NCBI RefSeq assembly: GCF_016618195.1
Contig: NZ_CP067099.1
Span: 558,001-622,000 of the forward strand
Length of the DNA: 64,000 bases
From: Providencia manganoxydans
GTDB lineage: Bacteria; Pseudomonadota; Gammaproteobacteria; Enterobacterales; Enterobacteriaceae
Direction: 5' to 3'
The translations under genes and the position numbers were made by a program. Of the stretch, positions 45,398-54,298 are shown in pieces. How positions within the stretch are numbered: the first letter of the stretch is position 1; the number at the start of each line of letters is the position of its first letter. Under the pieces are notes generated by a model. The model was given only the letters and a program-made list of their open reading frames with translations. It searched no databases and was not told the DNA's origin.

Positions 45398-46894
45398 ATG
45401 GTTGCATTACAACCCATTAAAATAGCGATTTTAGCGATGGGCGGCGAAGGTGGTGGCGTGCTCGCTGATTGGATAGTCAATCTAGGTGAAGAAAATGGTT
45501 ACTTTGCGCAAACCACTTCGGTTCCAGGGGTTGCGCAACGTACTGGCGCAACTATTTATTATGTTGAATTATTCCCTGGTGCAGAGAACCCTCTCACGCC
45601 AAAACCTGTACTCGCACTCATGCCAATGCCCGGCGATGTGGATGTTGTGCTTGCATCAGAATTGATGGAAGCTGGCAGAGCAGTACAGCGTGGTTTTGTG
45701 ACACCAGAGCGTACCACACTGATTAGTTCAACACACCGTGTCTACTCTATCGCTGAAAAATCCGCCATGGGTGATGGGCGTGTTGATAGTCAAGCATTGA
45801 TCCGTCATGCGAGTCTTGCAGCGCGCCAATTCATCCATTTCGATATGGAGAAAGCTGCACAGGAAAGTGGCAGTGTGATCAGTGCAGTATTATTTGGCGC
45901 ATTATTTGGTGCTGGAGTCCTTCCGTTTAGTCGTGCGCAATTTGAAGAAACCATTGTGCGTGGTGGTGTTGGTGTTAAGCCAAGCTTACGTGCTTTCTCT
46001 CTTGGCGCTGAAATGGCGGCTCACCCCGAGGAAGCTCATAAACCACAAAGTGCAGAATCGGCACCTTTTAACCCGAAAAATAAGCAAGTTGTCCAATTAT
46101 TGGCACGTATTGAACATGAGTTCCCTCAACACACTCACTATTTAGCTAGGGAGGGAGTACGCCGTTTAATTGATTACCAAGATCCCGCATATGCCTCTCT
46201 TTATTTAGATCGTTTAATCAAATTGTTTAGCCAACAAGGCGGCAATGATGAACGCTTGCAGCGTGCATTAGTGCGCCATTTAGCACTGTGGATGTCATAC
46301 GAGGACACCATTCGTGTTGCCGATTTAAAAATTCGACACAGCCGTTTTCAACGCGTACGTAATGAAGTACGCGCTAATGATAACCAACTGCTCGATATCA
46401 ATGAATTTATGCATCCACGTATTGAAGAGATTTGCGAAACCCTTCCCAAAAATTTAGGTAAGTGGTTAATGCGACCACATTGGATACACAAAGCGCTTCG
46501 CAAGTTTACACAAAAGGGACGCACAATCACTACCAGTTCACTGGGGGGATTCTTACAGTTATATCTACTCGCAGCTTGGCGACGTGGGCGTCGTACAACA
46601 TTGCGCTATCAATTAGAAACTCAGCGTATTGAGCAGTGGTTATCGGCAGTTTTAAAAGCCGCGCAAACTAATCCGGCTTTAGCGACTGAAATTGCCCAGT
46701 GTCAGCGGGTGGTGAAAGGTTATAGCGATACTCATGCGCGAGGCTTACGTAACTTCCAGATATTAATGGATATTGTCGATAGTTATGGCGCTCAATTGGT
46801 TCCTGCTGATTTGCGAGAACTGCGTGAAGCTGCTCTGGCTGATGAACATGGCAACGAATTGCGCAAATGCCGCCAGCGTTTGGCGATGGAATAA
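45398..46894 (+). CDS. iorB: 2-Oxoacid:ferredoxin oxidoreductase beta subunit, IorB-like with C-terminal extension
   Basis: 498 residues. The first ~210 residues form the catalytic gamma-type domain (AILAMGGEGGGVLADWIVNL, TTSVPGVAQRTGATIYY). The rest is a long helical extension of the DUF6537 type seen in larger IorB proteins; archaeal IorB lacks it. It begins 10 bases after iorA and forms the heteromeric enzyme with it. A GGAG site precedes the start. Confidence 0.85.
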   Translation: MVALQPIKIAILAMGGEGGGVLADWIVNLGEENGYFAQTTSVPGVAQRTGATIYYVELFPGAENPLTPKPVLALMPMPGDVDVVLASELMEAGRAVQRGFVTPERTTLISSTHRVYSIAEKSAMGDGRVDSQALIRHASLAARQFIHFDMEKAAQESGSVISAVLFGALFGAGVLPFSRAQFEETIVRGGVGVKPSLRAFSLGAEMAAHPEEAHKPQSAESAPFNPKNKQVVQLLARIEHEFPQHTHYLAREGVRRLIDYQDPAYASLYLDRLIKLFSQQGGNDERLQRALVRHLALWMSYEDTIRVADLKIRHSRFQRVRNEVRANDNQLLDINEFMHPRIEEICETLPKNLGKWLMRPHWIHKALRKFTQKGRTITTSSLGGFLQLYLLAAWRRGRRTTLRYQLETQRIEQWLSAVLKAAQTNPALATEIAQCQRVVKGYSDTHARGLRNFQILMDIVDSYGAQLVPADLRELREAALADEHGNELRKCRQRLAME

Positions 46895-46904
46895 GGAAAA
46901 CATA

Positions 46905-47327
46905 ATGAGCCTACTGAAATTTACTCGACCACATAAGATTCTATTTTCTGAATGCGATCCTGCGGGGATCGTATTTTACCCACAGTATTTCATTATGTTT
47001 AACAACCTATTAGAGCGTTGGGTGGACGAACTGCTTCCTCAAGGTTTTGCGGGTTACATTCTTGATCAGCGTTTTGGCCTACCTACCGTACATTTAGAGG
47101 CTGAATTCAAAGCGATTAGTCGGATGGGCGATGATGTTCAACTGGAGTTGCAGGTTGAGCGCATTGGACGCAAATCAATTACGTTGCGTCAGGTCTGTAC
47201 CAGTAATGTAGGGGAGTTGCGTATGCAAGTCACTCAAACTTATGTCACGACGTCTTTAGAAACGCATCAGGCCATAGCAATCCCTGATGAGCTATATCAC
47301 GCCTTAACCCAGCAGCAACCTGTGTGA
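46905..47327 (+). CDS. 4HBT-type hotdog acyl-CoA thioesterase
   Basis: 140 residues from ATG 46905 (AAGGA upstream); a frame opening at 46773 overlaps iorB and is rejected. The active-site segment FSECDPAGIVFYPQYF with Asp18 is that of 4-hydroxybenzoyl-CoA thioesterases. In this operon it could release the free hydroxylated acid (5-hydroxyanthranilate or gentisate) from its CoA ester before ring cleavage. Confidence 0.83.
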   Translation: MSLLKFTRPHKILFSECDPAGIVFYPQYFIMFNNLLERWVDELLPQGFAGYILDQRFGLPTVHLEAEFKAISRMGDDVQLELQVERIGRKSITLRQVCTSNVGELRMQVTQTYVTTSLETHQAIAIPDELYHALTQQQPV

Positions 47328-47355
47328 TGGCACGACGCAACAAAGGAGAAACTGT

Positions 47356-49671
47356 ATGAATATCGTTTGTATCGGTGGTGGACCAGCAGGGCTTTACTTC
47401 GGGTTGCTGATGAAATTACAAAACCCACAAAATCGTGTGGTCATTGTGGAGCGCAATCGTCCATATGACACGTTTGGTTGGGGCGTGGTTTTTTCTGATG
47501 CTACGCTCAGCAATTTGCGCAAAGCAGATCCAGTTTCAGCTGAAACTATTTCTGCTGAGTTTAGTCATTGGGATGATATTGATATCCACTTTAAAGGTGA
47601 ATGTAATCGGAGTGGTGGTCATGGGTTCATTGGGATCGGGCGTAAAAAATTACTCAATATCTTACAAGACCGCTGTTTAGACGTTGGGGTTGAGCTCGTT
47701 TTTGAAACTCAGGTGACCGACGATCAAGAAATTGCTCGACAATATAACGCCGATCTTATTATTGCCTCTGATGGGATCAATAGCGCGGTGCGTACACGTT
47801 ATGAAAATGTGTTCAAACCTGACATTGATCAGCGTCGTTGTCGGTTTGTTTGGTTAGGTACTAAGAAGATCTTCGACGCATTTACCTTCCTTTTCGCAGA
47901 AAATGAACATGGTTGGTTTCAAGTCCATGCTTACCAGTTCCAAGAAGGCTTATCGACATTTATTGTTGAAACAACAGAAGAAACTTGGCTCAAAGCTGGC
48001 ATCGATCAAATGTCGCAAGAGGATGGTATTGCCTATTGCGAAAAGCTTTTTGCACCATGGTTAGAGGGTGAGAAATTGATAGCCAATGCGGCTCATTTAC
48101 GTGGAGCAGCGATTTGGATCCGCTTCCCTCGGGTGATCTGTGAAAATTGGGTACATTGGACAACACCAACCGATGGGAAAGATGTTCCCGTTGTGCTCAT
48201 GGGAGATGCTGCTCACACCGCACATTTTTCCATTGGCTCAGGAACTAAATTAGCACTTGAAGATGCCATTGAGCTTACTGAAAGCCTGAAGGCAACTGGT
48301 GGTGATTTGCGCAAAGGATTAGAGCACTATCAAAAAGTACGGAGTGTGGAAGTACTAAAAATTCAAAACGCTGCACGTAACTCAACAGAATGGTTTGAAA
48401 ATGTGAGTCGTTATGAAAACCTTGAGCCAGAGCAATTTGCTTATTCATTACTGACACGCTCTCAACGCATCTCTCATGAAAATTTACGTGTTCGTGACTC
48501 GCAGTGGCTACAAAATTACGAAAACTGGTTTGCAGCAAAATCAGGTGTGGATTTAGCTCCTGCTGCGCAGCAGATACCACCAATGCTAACGCCATACCGT
48601 TTGCGTGGTGTTGAGTTGAAGAACCGAGTTATTGCTTCACCAACGTTACTGTATTGCGCAACGGATGGCTTAGTCAGTGATTTTCATTTGGTACATATCG
48701 GTAGCCGTGCATTAGGTGGTGCTAGCCTGATCATGACAGAAATGACCGCGATCTCTCCTCAAGCACGAGTCACTGAAGGTTGCCCCGGTATTTGGAATTC
48801 TCAACAAGTGGATGCTTGGCGATCGGTAACACAGTTTGTACATCAAAAAACGGATGCCAAAATTGGTATTCAACTAGGGCACGCGGGACGTCGTGGTTCC
48901 ACGCAGCGTGGTTGGGAACAAGAAAACCATCCATTGAAATCTGGGAACTGGCCTTTAGTCAGCGCATCTGCATTGCCTTATTTAGTGAATATTTCACAGG
49001 TACCTAGTGAATTAACAGAGTCTCAGATGGCGGAGATCATTGACCAATTCGTCGCAGCTGCAAAACGTGCCGATGAAGCAGGCTTTGATTGGCTAGAGTT
49101 GCAAGCTGCGCATGGTTATTTGCTATCAAGCTTTATCTCACCATTGGCAAATCACCGCACCGACAATTTTGGCGGTACGCTCGAAAACCGTCTACGTTTC
49201 CCTCTCGCTGTCGTGAGTGCTGTTCGTCAAGTATGGCCAGAGGATAAACCTCTTTCTGTACGTATTTCTACTACTGACTGGGTTGATGGTGGTACAACAG
49301 TTGATGAGGCAGTTCTCATAGGCCAAGCCATGTATCAGGCTGGTGCTGACATTGTTGATTGCTCTTCTGGGGAAGTCTCTCCACTACAGCAGCCAGTCTA
49401 TGGACGTATGTATCAAACACCGATGGCCGATCGTGTTCGCAATGAAGGTGATGTGCCGGTTATTGCTGTTGGCGCGATTACTGATGCTGATCAGGTCAAC
49501 AGTATTATTGCTTCAGGGCGCGCTGATCTGTGTGCGCTATCCCGCCCATTACTGGCTGATCCTGCTTGGTTACTACATGAGTGTGCTCGATTTGGTTGGA
49601 ACACGGTGAGTTGGCCAGCACCTTATGAATACGGGCGCCAACAACTGATACAACAAGCAAAAAATCGCTAA
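47356..49671 (+). CDS. Bifunctional aryl-CoA 5-hydroxylase/OYE oxidoreductase (2-aminobenzoyl-CoA or salicylyl-CoA type)
   Basis: 771 residues, two fused enzymes. Residues 1-~400 are a group A flavin hydroxylase (CIGGGPAGLYFGLLMK, VVLMGDAAHTAHFSIGSGTK near 290). Residues ~410-771 are an Old-Yellow-Enzyme domain (LTPYRLRGVELKNRVIASPT, QLGHAGRRGS, NHRTDNFGGTLENRLRFP). This architecture and size are those of 2-aminobenzoyl-CoA monooxygenase/reductase and of proteins named salicylyl-CoA 5-hydroxylase. It would hydroxylate C5 of the CoA ester made by IorAB. The C-terminal domain may supply reduction or flavin. Confidence 0.83.
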   Translation: MNIVCIGGGPAGLYFGLLMKLQNPQNRVVIVERNRPYDTFGWGVVFSDATLSNLRKADPVSAETISAEFSHWDDIDIHFKGECNRSGGHGFIGIGRKKLLNILQDRCLDVGVELVFETQVTDDQEIARQYNADLIIASDGINSAVRTRYENVFKPDIDQRRCRFVWLGTKKIFDAFTFLFAENEHGWFQVHAYQFQEGLSTFIVETTEETWLKAGIDQMSQEDGIAYCEKLFAPWLEGEKLIANAAHLRGAAIWIRFPRVICENWVHWTTPTDGKDVPVVLMGDAAHTAHFSIGSGTKLALEDAIELTESLKATGGDLRKGLEHYQKVRSVEVLKIQNAARNSTEWFENVSRYENLEPEQFAYSLLTRSQRISHENLRVRDSQWLQNYENWFAAKSGVDLAPAAQQIPPMLTPYRLRGVELKNRVIASPTLLYCATDGLVSDFHLVHIGSRALGGASLIMTEMTAISPQARVTEGCPGIWNSQQVDAWRSVTQFVHQKTDAKIGIQLGHAGRRGSTQRGWEQENHPLKSGNWPLVSASALPYLVNISQVPSELTESQMAEIIDQFVAAAKRADEAGFDWLELQAAHGYLLSSFISPLANHRTDNFGGTLENRLRFPLAVVSAVRQVWPEDKPLSVRISTTDWVDGGTTVDEAVLIGQAMYQAGADIVDCSSGEVSPLQQPVYGRMYQTPMADRVRNEGDVPVIAVGAITDADQVNSIIASGRADLCALSRPLLADPAWLLHECARFGWNTVSWPAPYEYGRQQLIQQAKNR

Positions 49672-49696
49672 ATGTAATGGCTATTAGGAGGAAACA

Positions 49697-50824
49697 ATGG
49701 GTACCCAATCGCATGATCAATATAGAGAAAATATAGCAGGGCGTGCTGATGTTGCTGATACTCCAGAGCTGGTTGAGTATTACAAACAATTAGCTGATTT
49801 GAAAACCGGCGCATTATGGACGGTTGCGAACAAAATAGAGCCTTGGCAGCCGCAGTCTTCATCAGTTCCTGTGTTATGGCGCTACCATGATTTACGTGAG
49901 CACGTACTACGCTCGGTTGAGTTGGTTACCCCAGAAAAAGCGGGGCGTCGGGTCATTTATTTAAATAATCCAGGTCGACAAGATGTTGCGGCCGCAGTTG
50001 GCTGGCTCTATTCAGGTTTGCAGGTTATGCACCCCGGTGAAGCCGCCTCGGCGCATGCTCATTCTTCATCTGCATTACGTTTCATCATGGAAGGGCGGGG
50101 CGCCTATACCATCGTTGAAGGGCAAAAAATGATGTTAGAAGCCAATGATTTTGTATTAACGCCTAATGGGACATGGCATGAGCATGGTGTTGCTGAAGAT
50201 GGTTTGCCGTGTATTTGGCAGGATGGCTTAGATATCCCATTAGTTAATGCAATGGAAGCCGGTTTTTATAAAGTGCATCCTGATTTACATCAGGTACAAA
50301 CTCACCCAATTGATTACCCAGTAGGTATGTGGGGAGGTACGGCACTGCGGCCACACCACATTGGTTGGGATAAACCATATTCACCATTATTTAAATATCA
50401 ATGGGGGCCGACATATGAAGCATTACAGCGAGCAGCAAAAGCCGCAGATGGCTCACCTTTTGATGACATTTTAATGCACTACACCAACCCATTAACAGGT
50501 GGACCTGTGATGCCAACCATTGGTGCCAGTATGCAATTGTTACGTCCTGGGTTTGTTGGGAAAGCACATCGCCATACAGGCAGTTTTATCTATCAGGTTG
50601 CTAAAGGTAAAGGTTATTCAGTCATTAATGGGCAACGTTTTAATTGGCAAGAACGTGACATTTTTTGTGTTCCGTCGTGGATGTTCCATGAACATGTAAA
50701 CACTTCACAGAATGATGATGCTTGCCTGTTTTGTTTCAACGACTTACCTGTCATGAACTCACTTGGGCTGTACTATGAAGAAGCCCTAGCTGAAAACGAT
50801 GGTCATCAAAAAATTATTAGTTAG
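49697..50824 (+). CDS. Gentisate 1,2-dioxygenase-family ring-cleavage enzyme
   Basis: 375 residues, bicupin. The first cupin has the iron ligands in HAHSSSALRFIMEGRGAYTI and a later HEHG; the second cupin HRHTGSFIYQVAKGKG retains part of the pattern. Gentisate dioxygenases open the ring between C1 and C2. The same fold cleaves 5-aminosalicylate and 5-hydroxyanthranilate. In this operon 5-hydroxyanthranilate, giving maleamoylpyruvate, is favoured because a nitrilase-family enzyme and a maleate isomerase follow. Confidence 0.83.
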   Translation: MGTQSHDQYRENIAGRADVADTPELVEYYKQLADLKTGALWTVANKIEPWQPQSSSVPVLWRYHDLREHVLRSVELVTPEKAGRRVIYLNNPGRQDVAAAVGWLYSGLQVMHPGEAASAHAHSSSALRFIMEGRGAYTIVEGQKMMLEANDFVLTPNGTWHEHGVAEDGLPCIWQDGLDIPLVNAMEAGFYKVHPDLHQVQTHPIDYPVGMWGGTALRPHHIGWDKPYSPLFKYQWGPTYEALQRAAKAADGSPFDDILMHYTNPLTGGPVMPTIGASMQLLRPGFVGKAHRHTGSFIYQVAKGKGYSVINGQRFNWQERDIFCVPSWMFHEHVNTSQNDDACLFCFNDLPVMNSLGLYYEEALAENDGHQKIIS

Positions 50825-50891
50825 TTATTAAATTATATTAATTATTTACGTGAAGATTTAAGTCAGGTGAACCTGACAAAGGAGAAGAATT

Positions 50892-51803
50892 ATGCGTCTT
50901 ATTACTTACCGTTCAGATATCACCGCGGCTGCACGTTTAGGGGCAATTGTTGGTAATCAAGTGGTCGATCTCGCTCGATTGGCAGAAGAGCAAGGTCAGT
51001 ATCTACCTGATAATATGTTGGATTTTATCGACCTAGGCCCTCAAGGGGTTCGCTCTGGAACCGATTTATTAGAAGCATACCAAGGCCATTTTCCTGCGGG
51101 TACTGCTTGGCCCGTTCAGAACGTCAAAATTTTGGCACCAATTCCTCGCCCAAGAAAAAACATTTTTGGTATTGGTTTGAACTATGTAGAACACGTCGCC
51201 GAGTCTAGCCGTACACTCGATACATCGAAAGAATTACCAAAAGAGCCCGTTATTTTTTCTAAGCCACCGACCACGGTGATTGGTCCAGATGATGCGATTG
51301 AACATAACGCAAAGATCACTCAACAGTTAGATTGGGAAGTGGAACTGGCGGTAATTATGGGAACCCGTGCAAAAAGGGTTTCAGAAGCCGATGCGTTAGA
51401 TTACGTCTTTGGTTATAGCTTAATGATAGATATGAGTGCTCGTGACTGCCGTCGTGCAGGTCAGTGGATTTATTCTAAAGGACAAGATACCTATGCACCA
51501 TTTGGACCTTGTATTGTCACCGCAGATGAAATTCCAGATCCACATAGCTTAAATTTGAGTTTGAAAGTGAATGGTGTGACTAAACAGGATTCAAATACTC
51601 GACATATGCTATTTAACGTAAATGCTCTGATTGCTGATATTAGTAAAGGGATCACGCTTGAACCGGGCGATATTATTGCGACGGGTACCCCTGAAGGCGT
51701 CGGTGCAGGGCGTTCTCCTCAAGAATGGGTATGGCCTGGTGATGTTATTGAAGCCTATGTCGAGAAGATTGGTGAGTTGCGCCATCCTGTTGTAGCAGTA
51801 TAA
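50892..51803 (+). CDS. Fumarylacetoacetate-hydrolase-family enzyme (acylpyruvate hydrolase)
   Basis: 303 residues. FAH fold: IFGIGLNYVEHVAESSR, EPVIFSKPPTTVIGPDDAIE, metal ligands in LDWEVELAVIMG, and ATGTPEGVGAGR. It should hydrolyse the acylpyruvate from ring cleavage to pyruvate and a C4 acid (maleamate, or maleate/fumarate if gentisate is the substrate). GGAGAAG precedes the ATG. Confidence 0.85.
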   Translation: MRLITYRSDITAAARLGAIVGNQVVDLARLAEEQGQYLPDNMLDFIDLGPQGVRSGTDLLEAYQGHFPAGTAWPVQNVKILAPIPRPRKNIFGIGLNYVEHVAESSRTLDTSKELPKEPVIFSKPPTTVIGPDDAIEHNAKITQQLDWEVELAVIMGTRAKRVSEADALDYVFGYSLMIDMSARDCRRAGQWIYSKGQDTYAPFGPCIVTADEIPDPHSLNLSLKVNGVTKQDSNTRHMLFNVNALIADISKGITLEPGDIIATGTPEGVGAGRSPQEWVWPGDVIEAYVEKIGELRHPVVAV

Positions 51804-51821
51804 AGCCAAGGAGAGCAGAAG

Positions 51822-52853
51822 ATGTTAAATTTACCTCAATTTAAAGCTGCGGCGGTACAAGCCGCCCCTGTTTTCCTCAATACCGATGCCACTGTTGATA
51901 AAGTGTGTAAATTAATCGAAGAAGCTGCGGATAATGGCGCAAAATTAGTCGCATTTCCTGAAGTGTTTATCTCAGGCTACCCTTATTGGAGCTGGGTGAT
52001 GAACCCTATTGAAGGTAGTCCTTGGTTCGAAAAACTTTGTAAGTCTGCGATTGAAGTTCCTGGGCCTGAAATTCGTAAGGTTGCCCAAGCAGCTGCTCGC
52101 CACCATATCAATGTGGTTGTCGGGGTGAATGAACGTAATCCAAATGGTATTGCAACGCTTTACAACACATTAGTCACCATTTCGGATGAAGGCAAAATAT
52201 TAGGCCGTCACCGTAAGTTAGTCCCAACGTGGGCAGAAAAGCTAACGTGGGCAAATGGTGATGCTTCATCATTAAAAGTACACCAAACCAGCATTGGGCC
52301 TTTAGGTGCACTTGCTTGTGGTGAAAACACCAATACATTAGCGCGTTTCTCATTACTTGCTCAGGGCGAGCTAGTGCATATCGCAAGTTATATTGCGTTA
52401 CCTGTCGCTCCTAAAGATTATGACATGGCAGAAGCCATTAGATTACGTGCGTCAGCGCATTGCTTTGAAGGTAAGGTGTTTACCATTATTTCTTGTTCGA
52501 CTGTTTCTGAGGAAATAGTTGAAGCAATGGCAGCATCTCACCCGCAATCTAGAGAATTACTCGCGCGACCTAATAGTGCATTTTCAGGGATCATTGGGCC
52601 AGATGGCCGTGTGATAGGTGAACCTTTAATTGATAAAGAGGGGATCGTCTATGCGGACATTGATTTGAATCGCTGCATTCAGCCAAGACAAATGCATGAT
52701 ATTACAGGTCACTATAATCGCTTTGATATTTTTGATTTACAGGTTAATCGTCGTCCACTGACAGCAGCACGTTTCCATCATAACGGGCAAGATATTGATG
52801 AGTTAAATCAATTTGGTGATCAGGATGAAATTTCACAGGAGAAAGGGCTATGA
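51822..52853 (+). CDS. Nitrilase-superfamily amidase/nitrilase
   Basis: 343 residues. Catalytic triad visible: Glu47 (FPEVFISGYPYW), Lys132 (GRHRKLVPTWAEK) and Cys166 (LACGENTNTLARF). Branch 1 nitrilases usually read CWE around the cysteine; here it is CGE. A true nitrile substrate has no source in this operon; hydrolysis of maleamate to maleate and ammonia would join the hydrolase before it to the maleate isomerase after it. Its stop overlaps the isomerase start by four bases. Confidence 0.8.
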   Translation: MLNLPQFKAAAVQAAPVFLNTDATVDKVCKLIEEAADNGAKLVAFPEVFISGYPYWSWVMNPIEGSPWFEKLCKSAIEVPGPEIRKVAQAAARHHINVVVGVNERNPNGIATLYNTLVTISDEGKILGRHRKLVPTWAEKLTWANGDASSLKVHQTSIGPLGALACGENTNTLARFSLLAQGELVHIASYIALPVAPKDYDMAEAIRLRASAHCFEGKVFTIISCSTVSEEIVEAMAASHPQSRELLARPNSAFSGIIGPDGRVIGEPLIDKEGIVYADIDLNRCIQPRQMHDITGHYNRFDIFDLQVNRRPLTAARFHHNGQDIDELNQFGDQDEISQEKGL

Positions 52854-53605
52854 GTCATGTGCGTTCGTATCGTATCGGGCAAATAGTGCCCTCTTCGAAT
52901 ACCACTATGGAAACGGAAATCCCTGCTATTTTACGAGCTCGTGAGGCACTGTTTCCGGAACGGTTTACATTTCATTCAAGCCGTATGCGCATGAAAAAAG
53001 TGACTAAAGAAGAATTGGAAAAAATGGATGCAGATAGCGATCGTTGTGCTATCGAACTGTCTGACGCAGCCGTTGATGTATTAGGCTATGCCTGTTTAGT
53101 CGCTATTATGAGTATGGGGAAGGGCTATCATCGCGTTTCTGAGAAACGCCTACATCAATGCACGATTGATAATGGCCATATGGCTCCCGTTGTGACAAGT
53201 GCCGGAGCGCTTGTTGATGGGTTGCATGCAGTTGGGGCCAAGCGCGTCTCTATCTTAACCCCTTATATGAAGCCACTGACTCAGTTAGTCATTGATTATA
53301 TCGAAAATGAAGGCATCGAGGTGGTGGACAGTATTTCTTTGGAAATACCGGACAACTTGGATGTAGGCCGACAAGATCCATTAGCACCAGTGGAAATCAC
53401 GAAAAAGTTAAATACTAACGTTGATGTGATTGTGGCTTCAGCTTGTGTGCAAATGCCTTCATTACCATCAGTGCAATTAATTGAAGATCGCGTAGGGTTG
53501 CCTGTATTGTCATCATCCGTTGCAACAACCTATATGATGCTGAAAAAGTTAGGATTAGATACTCGCGTTGATGGATTCGGCTCTCTGCTTTCAGGAAAGT
53601 TTTAA
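52850..53605 (+). CDS. Maleate cis-trans isomerase (NicE/MaiA type)
   Basis: 251 residues of the Asp/Glu racemase superfamily. QIVPSSNTTMETEIPA at the start, Cys82 in GYACLVAIM and Cys199 in ASACVQMPSLP match the two catalytic cysteines and length of Pseudomonas NicE, to which most of the sequence is close by memory. It converts maleate to fumarate for the TCA cycle. Last gene of the second operon. Confidence 0.9.
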   Translation: MSHVRSYRIGQIVPSSNTTMETEIPAILRAREALFPERFTFHSSRMRMKKVTKEELEKMDADSDRCAIELSDAAVDVLGYACLVAIMSMGKGYHRVSEKRLHQCTIDNGHMAPVVTSAGALVDGLHAVGAKRVSILTPYMKPLTQLVIDYIENEGIEVVDSISLEIPDNLDVGRQDPLAPVEITKKLNTNVDVIVASACVQMPSLPSVQLIEDRVGLPVLSSSVATTYMMLKKLGLDTRVDGFGSLLSGKF

Positions 53606-53671
53606 ACAAATGGTATTAAAGAGTCGTTTTCTATCTGCTAACCTTTTAATATCGAATGAAATAATACGTTC

Positions 53672-53814
53672 TATATCCTAAAATAATTCGAGATGCAGAT
53701 AGGTGACAAGCAAAGATAGTCGGGGAATGTAGATAGGCTATGTGGCTCGACTAGCTGAGCGTAGTCACCATATCTTAACCAAAAGCCCCGCAGCTTGAAG
53801 TATGGCGAGTATAT
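53672..53814. repeat. Palindromic intergenic repeat, copy 9
   Basis: ATATCCTAAAATAATTCGAG at the left and CAGCTTGAAGTATGGCGAGT at the right. It ends 16 bases before the MarR start codon and would be part of its leader. Confidence 0.8.
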
Positions 53815-53830
53815 TAGGCAAGAGGAACCG

Positions 53831-54298
53831 ATGCCAGACTCTAAAGTATTTGTTGATAATTACTTGCCTGCCCTATTGGGGCAGGCATGGATGCTTGTTT
53901 CATCCGAGTTTCATGCTGTTGTTGAAGCTAATGGTTTGTCGGTGCTTGAATGGCGGGTGCTTTCGACATTGGCTGATAATGGCTCAATGGGGATCACTGA
54001 GTTATCCCAAAAAACCGTCAGCAAGCAGCCAACGATCACCCGTGTATTGCAGAGATTAGAGCAACAAGGGCATGTTATTCGGCACAATAACCATACAGGC
54101 AGTGATCGTCGAGTAACGCTAGTAAGTATGACTTCAAGTGGTATGTTACTTGTGGAAGGGCTATTAAAAGAAGCAGAACAACATGAGCAATTGGTTTTGG
54201 CTCCTCTAGGTACACGTAAAAGTAAAATGCTAAAGCAGGTATTACAAGAGTTGATTGAACGGCATAGTACAGTGGAAATAAAAAATAACGAAAAATGA
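53831..54298 (+). CDS. MarR-family regulator
   Basis: 155 residues from ATG 53831, supported by AGAGGAA upstream; a longer frame from 53795 comes from the repeat. Winged HTH with ITELSQKTVSKQPTITRVLQ as recognition region and a wing containing GSDRRVTLVS. It follows the catabolic operon and probably represses it in response to an aromatic compound or CoA ester, as related MarR proteins do; it is also divergent from nothing, so autoregulation cannot be read from context. Confidence 0.82.
   Translation: MPDSKVFVDNYLPALLGQAWMLVSSEFHAVVEANGLSVLEWRVLSTLADNGSMGITELSQKTVSKQPTITRVLQRLEQQGHVIRHNNHTGSDRRVTLVSMTSSGMLLVEGLLKEAEQHEQLVLAPLGTRKSKMLKQVLQELIERHSTVEIKNNEK

Noticed and set aside
43186..46894. 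IorAB as simple indolepyruvate (tryptophan) fermentation enzyme
   Set aside because: Downstream genes act on benzoyl-CoA-type compounds, not on indoleacetyl-CoA, so this would leave the operon without logic.
43186..53605. Second catabolic operon as a plain salicylate-gentisate pathway
   Set aside because: The aryl-CoA hydroxylase and dioxygenase families would fit, but there is no salicylyl-CoA ligase and no maleylpyruvate isomerase, while IorAB, a nitrilase and a maleate isomerase remain unexplained. Kept only as an alternative.
381..53814. Repeats as CRISPR, ERIC or insertion sequences
   Set aside because: Copies are scattered singly, are themselves palindromic, contain no coding sequence, and do not match the ERIC core that I know.
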